Assembly (NCBI GenBank): GCA_020853705.1
Contig: JADYYK010000017.1
Coordinates: forward strand, 62,001 to 126,000
Length of the DNA: 64,000 bases
Source of the DNA: Deltaproteobacteria bacterium
GTDB lineage: Bacteria; Myxococcota_A; Polyangia; Haliangiales; JADYYK01
Reading direction: 5' to 3'
The notes under the pieces are model-generated. The model saw only the letters and a program-made list of their open reading frames with translations, had not been told where the DNA came from and did not search any database. The position numbers and the translations under genes were made by a program. Below are positions 58,099-64,000 of the stretch, piece by piece (position 1 is the stretch's first letter; each line of letters starts with the position of its first letter).

Positions 58099-61000
58099 CT
58101 ACTGCTGGATCATGGCGCGGAAGGCCGCCGCGTCCTTGTGGTTCGGATCCAGCTCGAGGAACTTCTCGATGGCGGGCACGCCCTCGGCGCGCTGCCCGCG
58201 CTCGAGCAGGATCGAACCCTTGATGAGCCAGGCCTCGGCCAGGCCGCTGTTCTGCGCCAGCGCCTTGCGCGCGTAGTCGAGCGCGCGATCGGTCTGGTTC
58301 TGCTGGTAGGCCGCCTTGGCCACCGCGGCCAGCGCGCGCGCGTTGCTGGGCTCCAGCGCCAGGGCCTTCTCGAGCAGCGCCTCGGCCTCGTCGTACTTGC
58401 CCTTGCTGATGAGCTTGCGCGCGTTCTTGACCAGGGTCGCCGCGTCGCTGGCCGGCTCCGGCGAGGCCGCCGGTGACACCGAGGGTGAAGTCGACGGTCT
58501 GGGCGACGCCGACGCGATCGGCGAAGGCCTGGGCGACGCTGACGCGCTCGGCGAGGGCCTGGGCGACGCCGAGGCCACCGCGCTCGGAGACGGGGACACG
58601 CTCGGCGACGGCGACACCACCACGCTGGGCGACGGTGAGGGCAGCGCTGACGTTGAGGGTGACGGTGACGGCGCCGGTGACGTCGACGTCGCCGGTGACG
58701 TCGCCGGTGACGGTGACGGCGACGGGACCGCGCTCGCCAGCGCCCCCGCCGCATCCGCGGCCCCCTCGCCGACCACCGCCACGCCCGCCCCCGCATCCAT
58801 CACCAGCGCCGCCACACTCGGCGACACCTCCGGCGAGGGTGACGGCGACACCGTGACCGGCGACGGCGACACCGTGTCTCCGCCCGGCCCCTTGGTCGCG
58901 ACCTTGGCGCCGCCGTGCCCGCGCCCCCTGAGCACGACCACGGTCGCGATGACCCCGGCCAGCGCCAGCACGGCGAGCCCGCCCCACATCAGGCGGCGCC
59001 GCCCGGCGCGCGACATCTCGCCCTCGAACTCGTTCAGCTGCAGAGTGCCCGACGAGGTGGCCCGCGCATCGCGCTGCCCGCTGTCGTCGTCTCCGCCCGC
59101 CGCGACCGCGCCACGCTTGCGGAGCGGCGAATCGTCGTCCCCATCGCCATCGCCCGCCGTGGTCGCCAGCGCCGCACCCAGCTGGCTGGCGAACACTGGC
59201 CGATCCATCTTCACATCGCCGCTGTCGGGCACCGCGGCAGCCTCGGGCGTGGCCGCCGCCATCTCGGGCGAGGTCACCACGCGCGCCTTGGGCTCCTCGG
59301 GCTCGCGCACGGCCTCACGCGCGGCGATGCCGCCCGAGACCTCGCGATAGTCGGCGCCGTCCGAGCTCAGGATCTTGGGCCCCGAGCTGTCTTCCTCGGT
59401 GAAGGTGCGCGGCAGCGGCGTGATGTCCTCCGGGCCGACCCCCAGGTGATGGCCGTTGCCGTTGGCGATCTGCTCGCGCCGGGGCAGGATCACGATGGCG
59501 TTCGGCGGCGGACGCAGCTGTGGCGCCAGCGGGGCCGCCGGCGCCAGCGGGATGATGGGCGCCAGGTTGCGTTGTGTGATGCGCCGCCCGGTCTCGTCGC
59601 GCAGCGGGTCGCCGCCGGCAGCCGCCAGCTCGGCCGCGCTGGGCCTCAGGACCCCCCCGAGGGGTAGCGGTGTACGCTCGAGCGGCACGTCGTCGGGCTC
59701 GCCGAAGTCCTCGTCGGGCGGCTCGGGCGCCGGAACCGGGAAGGCCAGCGGTGTCGGGCGCGGCGCCGCCTCGGCCCACTCGGCGTCGGCCTGGGCACGG
59801 TCATCCTGCTGCGCCGCCAGCGCCTCGGCCGCCGCCAGCGACGCGCCCGAGGTCATCTGCGGCGCCGCCACCAGCTGGCCCAGCGGGCCCGTCTGGGCCA
59901 GCTGATTCGAGGGCGCGTCCACCACCGACTCGCCCCAGTCGCCGGCCGGCACACCCTGGGTGTCATCGCGCGCGCCGGCCCAGTCCTCCAGCGTCGGCTC
60001 GCGGGTGCGCAGGAAGTCGGCCAGGGTCGACTCGCGCTGCGGCTCCCTGTCGTCGCCGACGTAGCCGCCCTCGGAGAACTCGCCCTCGGAGTCGTCGTCG
60101 GGCGCGCCCTGGTCGACCTGGTCGACGCCGCTCTGCGAGCCCTCGGCCAGCCACGCCTCGGCCGGCTCGGGCGTCTCGGCGCGTTCGGCCTCGCGCGGCG
60201 GCTCGACCCGCGTGGCCTTGCGCTGGGTGTCGTAGATCAGCCCCTCGAAGTACAGCTTCGACACCATGTTGAGCGTCTCGAGATCGCCCAGCGAGGCATC
60301 GTCGACCACGTCCTCCAGCGAGCGCTTGCCATCGAACAGGCGCAGTACGCCGTTGACCTCGTCGGGGATCTCGGTCAGCCGGGTCGCCAGCTCCTGGTAG
60401 TCGACCTCGAACACCGCATCCAGTGGGGGCAGCTGCTCGAGCATGCGGCCCCACTCGTCGAGGCGGCGCATGCCCTCCATCAGCAGGCCCTGCGACGACA
60501 GATCGATGACGTCCTTGCGGCGGACGTTCTTGAACTCGACCTCGAACTCGCCGTCCGACCACACCAGCAGGCGATACACCGCGTCGGCGCCCTCGAGGCG
60601 GCCCAGCTCGGCGTCGATGACCTTGCCGCCACGGAAGTAGATCGCGGCGCGTCGGCCGCTCAGCCCCTTGAAGTGGATGACGCCGGACTTCCTGCTGATC
60701 TCGATGGTCTGGATGAGATCGACCACCGCCATGTCGCTGAGCTGCCCGGTGAACTTGGTGCGCTGATCGCGGCGCTCGCCGATGATGTCGCGCTGCCGCT
60801 TCTGCAGGAGGATGCGGACCCGGGTCAGGATCTCCTTGATGTAGATCGGCTTGGTCAGGTAGTCCTCGACCCCCAGCTCGAGACCGCGGATCTTGTCCTC
60901 GACCGACTTCTGAGCGGTCAGGAAGATGAAGGGGATGGCCGACCACTCGGTCTTCGCCTTCAGCCGCTGCAGGAACTCGAAGCCGTCCATCTCGGGCATC

Positions 61001-61167
61001 CGGGTGTCCGAAATGATGAGGTCGGGCTGCGCCGTCTCCACCTTCTCCAGGGCGTCGCCGCCCGAGACCGCAGTGGTGACGTTGAAGCCAGCCTTCTTGA
61101 GGCTGACCTCGAGCACCCTCAGGCTCTTCACGTCGCCATCGACGAGGAGGAGACTTTGTTTGGCCAC
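58099..61167 (-). CDS. Receiver-PATAN (DUF4388)-transmembrane-TPR signalling protein
   Basis: This is a 1022-aa protein of unusual build. A CheY-like receiver spans 1-125 (Asp54 in [11 protein letters not shown], Lys106 in DYLTKPI). A DUF4388/PATAN domain follows (about 138-235), with [20 protein letters not shown] and [19 protein letters not shown] second helical/winged domain spans to about 330. A long acidic, disordered region and a TM helix follow ([20 protein letters not shown]). A Ser/Pro hexamer-coded linker precedes a C-terminal TPR domain (last 110 residues, [20 protein letters not shown]). The GTG at 61167 has a GGGAG site. A receiver inside and TPR outside on one chain is an inside-out signalling layout. 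Divergent from the pseudokinase gene. Confidence 0.87.
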   Translation of the reverse strand: MAKQSLLLVDGDVKSLRVLEVSLKKAGFNVTTAVSGGDALEKVETAQPDLIISDTRMPEMDGFEFLQRLKAKTEWSAIPFIFLTAQKSVEDKIRGLELGVEDYLTKPIYIKEILTRVRILLQKRQRDIIGERRDQRTKFTGQLSDMAVVDLIQTIEISRKSGVIHFKGLSGRRAAIYFRGGKVIDAELGRLEGADAVYRLLVWSDGEFEVEFKNVRRKDVIDLSSQGLLMEGMRRLDEWGRMLEQLPPLDAVFEVDYQELATRLTEIPDEVNGVLRLFDGKRSLEDVVDDASLGDLETLNMVSKLYFEGLIYDTQRKATRVEPPREAERAETPEPAEAWLAEGSQSGVDQVDQGAPDDDSEGEFSEGGYVGDDREPQRESTLADFLRTREPTLEDWAGARDDTQGVPAGDWGESVVDAPSNQLAQTGPLGQLVAAPQMTSGASLAAAEALAAQQDDRAQADAEWAEAAPRPTPLAFPVPAPEPPDEDFGEPDDVPLERTPLPLGGVLRPSAAELAAAGGDPLRDETGRRITQRNLAPIIPLAPAAPLAPQLRPPPNAIVILPRREQIANGNGHHLGVGPEDITPLPRTFTEEDSSGPKILSSDGADYREVSGGIAAREAVREPEEPKARVVTSPEMAAATPEAAAVPDSGDVKMDRPVFASQLGAALATTAGDGDGDDDSPLRKRGAVAAGGDDDSGQRDARATSSGTLQLNEFEGEMSRAGRRRLMWGGLAVLALAGVIATVVVLRGRGHGGAKVATKGPGGDTVSPSPVTVSPSPSPEVSPSVAALVMDAGAGVAVVGEGAADAAGALASAVPSPSPSPATSPATSTSPAPSPSPSTSALPSPSPSVVVSPSPSVSPSPSAVASASPRPSPSASASPRPSPIASASPRPSTSPSVSPAASPEPASDAATLVKNARKLISKGKYDEAEALLEKALALEPSNARALAAVAKAAYQQNQTDRALDYARKALAQNSGLAEAWLIKGSILLERGQRAEGVPAIEKFLELDPNHKDAAAFRAMIQQ

Positions 61168-61198
61168 GAACCGACGCTCCCAGCCGCTTGAAATCGAA

Positions 61199-61227
61199 AG
61201 CTTATGCCCATCTAGCGTAAGGATCAA
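61199..61227 (-). promoter_or_regulatory. Candidate promoter of the receiver-PATAN-TPR gene
   Basis: On the minus strand, TTGATC (61227-61222) is followed by a 17-base spacer and TAAGCT (61204-61199). It lies 30-60 bases before the GTG at 61167, in the divergent gap, and shares the -35 hexamer with the glt-like promoter. Confidence 0.45.
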
Positions 61228-61236
61228 TGCGGGGGT

Positions 61237-61242
61237 TATAAT
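61237..61242 (+). promoter_or_regulatory. Candidate -10 element of the pseudokinase gene
   Basis: A perfect TATAAT ends 17 bases before the TTG start at 61260; transcription would start near 61249, leaving only about 11 bases of leader. No good -35 is visible at 16-18 bases, so an activator or alternative sigma may be needed. Confidence 0.45.
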
Positions 61243-61259
61243 GCCGGCGGACCGCACCC

Positions 61260-64000
61260 TTGGGTAAGCTCGGCGCCTACAGCTTCGATGCACCGCTCGG
61301 GGAGAGCCCGATCGGGCTGGCATTTGCCGCCACCCACGCCTCGGCCCCACGCGAGCAGGGCCGCTTCGAGCTGGTGCGCATCCGGGCCACGCTGGCGCTG
61401 CAGCCCGAGGTCGAGGAGGCGCTGCATGACTGCGCGCGTCGTGTCCCCGCGCTGGAGCACCCCAACCTGGTCCGTGTGTTCGAGGTCACGGAGAGCGACG
61501 AGGGGCCGTATGTCGTCAGCGAGCGACGTAGCGGGCGCACCCTCGACGACGTGCTGACGGAGGCCCGTCGCCAGGGTCGCACCATCAACCGCCCGGTCGC
61601 GCTGGCCATCGCGCGTGAGGTCCTGCGCGGCCTGGCCCACCTGCACCGCGCCCCGGGTGGTCCGGTGGTGCACGGCGGTGTGCACCCGCGCATGGTGGTG
61701 GTCGATTCGCGCGGCGCGGTGCGACTGGGCGGCCTGGTCGCGGCGCGCGTGATCGCCGCCGCCGCCCAGGAGGAGCCCGAGCTGCTGCGCGGCAGCCTGG
61801 GCTACATCGCGCCCGAGATCGCGCTGGGCGACGCGGTCGACACCCGCACCGATGTCTTTGCGGCCGGCACGCTGTGCTACCAGCTGGTCACCGGTGTGCT
61901 GCCGCCGGCCGGGGTGTTGACCCCGCCGGAGCTCGACGACGTGGTGGCCAAGGCGCTGCGCACCGATGGCGCCCAGCGCTACGCCGACGCCGGCCTGATG
62001 CTCGACGCGCTGGAGGCGGTGCTGGCGCGCGCCGGGGCCTCGCACGTCGCGGCCACCGACATCGCGCTGTTCGTGGCCGAGCTGTTCGGGCAGGAGCTGG
62101 CCGCCGAACCGGCGCTGGCCGCGCCGCGCATGCCGCTGGCGGCGCCGCCCAGCGAGGGCGCGGGCAGTCGGCAGCGCACCATGTCGGACCTGCTCGAGGA
62201 CGAGACCACCCGGGTCTCGGATCCGGCGCAGAAGGACGCCCTGGCCGACGAGACCGACGATCTGCTGGCCCTGCTGGGCGACGCGCCTGCGCCGGCCTCG
62301 CCGTCTGACCACCACGACGCCCCCACCGGGGTCGAGACCAACGTCGGCGGCGAATCGACCACCAACATCGGCTTCAACGAGCCGGGCATGACCTTCATCC
62401 CGGCCCCCGCGGTCGAGGTCACGCCCGACGTGCTGCCGCAGGGCAAGCTGCGCCAGCCGTCGGACCCGTCGTTGCTGCCGGCGCTGCGCCCGCAGGACGA
62501 TCCCGCGCGCGACCTGGTCATCGCCACCCGCGAGCCGCGCCGCGAGGACACCGCCGATCGCACCATGGAGCAATCGCTGCACGAGGCCGCCGAGCAAGCC
62601 TCGGCGGCGCGCGCAGCCGTGGCCCTCGAGCCGCCAGCCCGGGCGGCGCCGACGCCGGCCCGCGGCGGCATGTCGGCGGTGCCGGCTGCGGCGGTGCGCT
62701 CGGCGCCCCCAGCGGCGCGCAGCGCACCCGCGGCGGCGCCGCTGGCCCCCCCGCTGACCCCCGCCCATGGCGCCACCGAGATCGAGCCGCGCCCGGCCCG
62801 GGTCGACTTTCAGGCTGGCTCCGAGCGGCCGACCCGCGGCACCCCGGCCAAGCCAGTGCCCGCGCTGGAGATGGTGCCTGGCGAGGCCACCGAGGAGCTC
62901 GGCCCTGACGCCGGCGCCGACTCGGGTGTCGAGATCGTCTCCGCCGATGTCTCGGAGGTGCGTCAGGTGGCGACGCCCGCGCCGGCCGCACCGGCGTCCG
63001 CACCTGCACCCGCGACCGCACCCGCACCTGCACCCGTATCCGCATCCGCATCCGCATCCGCTGCCCGCACGCCCGCCCAGACCGGCCCGTCCGCCGCACG
63101 CCAGGGCCAGACCGGGCCCGCCGCAGCGCTGCGCACGTCGCCCTCGGGCTCGGTCCCGTCGGCCTCTGGCTCGGTGCCCTCGCTGACGCCAGCGCCGCGG
63201 CCGCTGCAGGTCGCGATGGCCGCCGCCCGCGCCGCCGCCAGCGCTCCGGTGGCGCCAGCGCCCACCGTCGACATCCCCGCCGACCCCTTCGAGCCCAGGC
63301 GCGGGGCCCCCATCTTCCTCTACCTCACTCTGCTGGCGCTGGTCGGCGCCCTGGGCGCGGTGCTCTGGTTCAAGACCGACGTCTTCCATCCCGGCCGCAA
63401 GAAGGCCCGCATCGAGGCCCGCAAGAAGGCCGCCGAGGAGCGCCGCAAGGCCGCCGAGGCCAGGAGCAAGCGCTTCGGCACCCTGACCATCCGCTCGATG
63501 CCACCCGACTCGCCGGTCTACCTGCTGCTCGGACGCGCCCCGGTCGAGTATCCCCACCTCGACGGCCGCTTCTCGTACACCGTGGTCGCCGAGCGCGAGG
63601 GCTACCAGCGCGGCACCCGCATCGTGACCCCGGCCGACTTCGTGCGCGCGCCCTCCGCGACCGACGCCGGCCCGGCCCCTGGCGGCGCGGCCAGCGGCGA
63701 CACCCACCTGGCCAAGGTCACGGTCTCGCTGACCGCCACCCCCGCGGCGGGCAGGCCGGGCGACAAGAAGGGCGCGGCCACGCCTGACGCCGGTGTGGCC
63801 GAGACCGGCACCGCGACCGGCGCACCCATCCCGGGCACGCTGCGCGTCGACACCGACCCGGCCAGCTCCGAGGTCTGGCTGCTGGTCGGGATCAAGGACG
63901 GCGCCACCCTGCCCAACCTGCCCATCGACACCGAGTACCAGCTGCGCGTCGAGGCCGATGGCTATCTGCCCGAGTATGTCGTGGTCAAGCCCGAGACCTG
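61260..64000 (+). CDS. Transmembrane pseudokinase receptor (Ser/Thr kinase fold, catalytic residues lost), 3' end cut by window
   Basis: At least 913 codons are readable. The N-terminal 265 residues follow a Hanks kinase in order: a loop-like [14 protein letters not shown], the hinge [14 protein letters not shown], a helix [10 protein letters not shown], the position of HRDxxxxN as [12 protein letters not shown], the position of DFG as VRLGGLVAA, then [26 protein letters not shown]. Lys of VAIK, the catalytic Asp, the metal Asn and the DFG Asp are all replaced. A long Ala/Pro/Asp region follows (about 270-680), then one TM helix ([20 protein letters not shown]), a Lys/Arg/Glu coiled coil and two PEGA-like repeats ([37 protein letters not shown]). 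The only start available is the TTG at 61260. Confidence 0.85.
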   Translation, partial: MGKLGAYSFDAPLGESPIGLAFAATHASAPREQGRFELVRIRATLALQPEVEEALHDCARRVPALEHPNLVRVFEVTESDEGPYVVSERRSGRTLDDVLTEARRQGRTINRPVALAIAREVLRGLAHLHRAPGGPVVHGGVHPRMVVVDSRGAVRLGGLVAARVIAAAAQEEPELLRGSLGYIAPEIALGDAVDTRTDVFAAGTLCYQLVTGVLPPAGVLTPPELDDVVAKALRTDGAQRYADAGLMLDALEAVLARAGASHVAATDIALFVAELFGQELAAEPALAAPRMPLAAPPSEGAGSRQRTMSDLLEDETTRVSDPAQKDALADETDDLLALLGDAPAPASPSDHHDAPTGVETNVGGESTTNIGFNEPGMTFIPAPAVEVTPDVLPQGKLRQPSDPSLLPALRPQDDPARDLVIATREPRREDTADRTMEQSLHEAAEQASAARAAVALEPPARAAPTPARGGMSAVPAAAVRSAPPAARSAPAAAPLAPPLTPAHGATEIEPRPARVDFQAGSERPTRGTPAKPVPALEMVPGEATEELGPDAGADSGVEIVSADVSEVRQVATPAPAAPASAPAPATAPAPAPVSASASASAARTPAQTGPSAARQGQTGPAAALRTSPSGSVPSASGSVPSLTPAPRPLQVAMAAARAAASAPVAPAPTVDIPADPFEPRRGAPIFLYLTLLALVGALGAVLWFKTDVFHPGRKKARIEARKKAAEERRKAAEARSKRFGTLTIRSMPPDSPVYLLLGRAPVEYPHLDGRFSYTVVAEREGYQRGTRIVTPADFVRAPSATDAGPAPGGAASGDTHLAKVTVSLTATPAAGRPGDKKGAATPDAGVAETGTATGAPIPGTLRVDTDPASSEVWLLVGIKDGATLPNLPIDTEYQLRVEADGYLPEYVVVKPET

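Overview
This is a GC-rich window, about 70% G+C, from what looks like a myxobacterium or close relative (Myxococcota). The evidence is a Glt/Nfs-type (gliding/spore-coat) envelope gene set with an AgmX/PglI C-terminal domain, several Ser/Thr-kinase-like receptors, MopE-type Cys/Asp repeats, a MYXO-CTERM-like anchor, LL-diaminopimelate aminotransferase, and many lipoproteins with Ser/Pro-rich linkers. Genes are tightly packed, often with ATGA, GTGA or TGATG stop/start overlaps. I see no rRNA, tRNA, insertion sequence, integrase or CRISPR array. No gene-free stretch exceeds 300 bases; the longest gap is about 206 bases (14591-14796).

Region 1 (1-14590, all minus strand). Read in transcription order, this is an envelope-machine cluster: a secreted coiled-coil protein, a TPR/coiled-coil protein, then homologues in the order gltD-gltE-gltF-gltG. 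It runs on into a secreted protein, an outer-membrane beta-barrel, a short lipoprotein polysaccharide-export (OPX) protein, UDP-GlcNAc 2-epimerase (wecB), and a priming sugar transferase cut by the window edge. The second half has its own near-consensus promoter. The layout suggests a Glt/Nfs-like trans-envelope machine working on, or exporting, a surface polysaccharide.

Region 2 (14797-19854, minus). Housekeeping: rplU-rpmA-obg and gatC-gatA-gatB, each in canonical order.

Region 3 (19915-29940). Mostly secreted proteins and lipoproteins of unknown role: a TPR protein, a large repetitive lipoprotein, and a secreted protein with a Tudor-like C-terminus. Between and beyond them lie a FadR/GntR regulator, a PilZ protein, a membrane-anchored CHAT (caspase-like) protease divergent from a DUF72 gene, a secreted coiled-coil protein, and a MopE-repeat lipoprotein with an FGE-like domain.

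Region 4 (29940-42227). A roughly 1780-residue surface protein (adhesion-type repeats, VWA, MopE motifs, Cys-rich modules, MYXO-CTERM-like tail) is translationally coupled to the FGE-like lipoprotein. Then come folK, another FGE-like lipoprotein, a Ser/Thr kinase, a TPR protein, dapL coupled to an FAH-family hydrolase, and a metzincin-type lipoprotein.

Region 5 (42353-52837). An FHA-domain membrane protein and a response regulator flank a six-gene plus-strand operon: LPG-synthase/flippase-like membrane protein, DUF2505 (START-like) protein, M48 protease, two dynamin-like GTPases (the second with an N-terminal TPR superhelix and an in-frame hexanucleotide repeat), and RNase H. This is a candidate membrane-remodelling module.

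Region 6 (52856-64000). An ECF sigma factor with its zinc-finger anti-sigma; the tsaD-rsmA-mutM group; and a large response-regulator/PATAN/TPR membrane protein divergent from a pseudokinase receptor that runs off the right edge.
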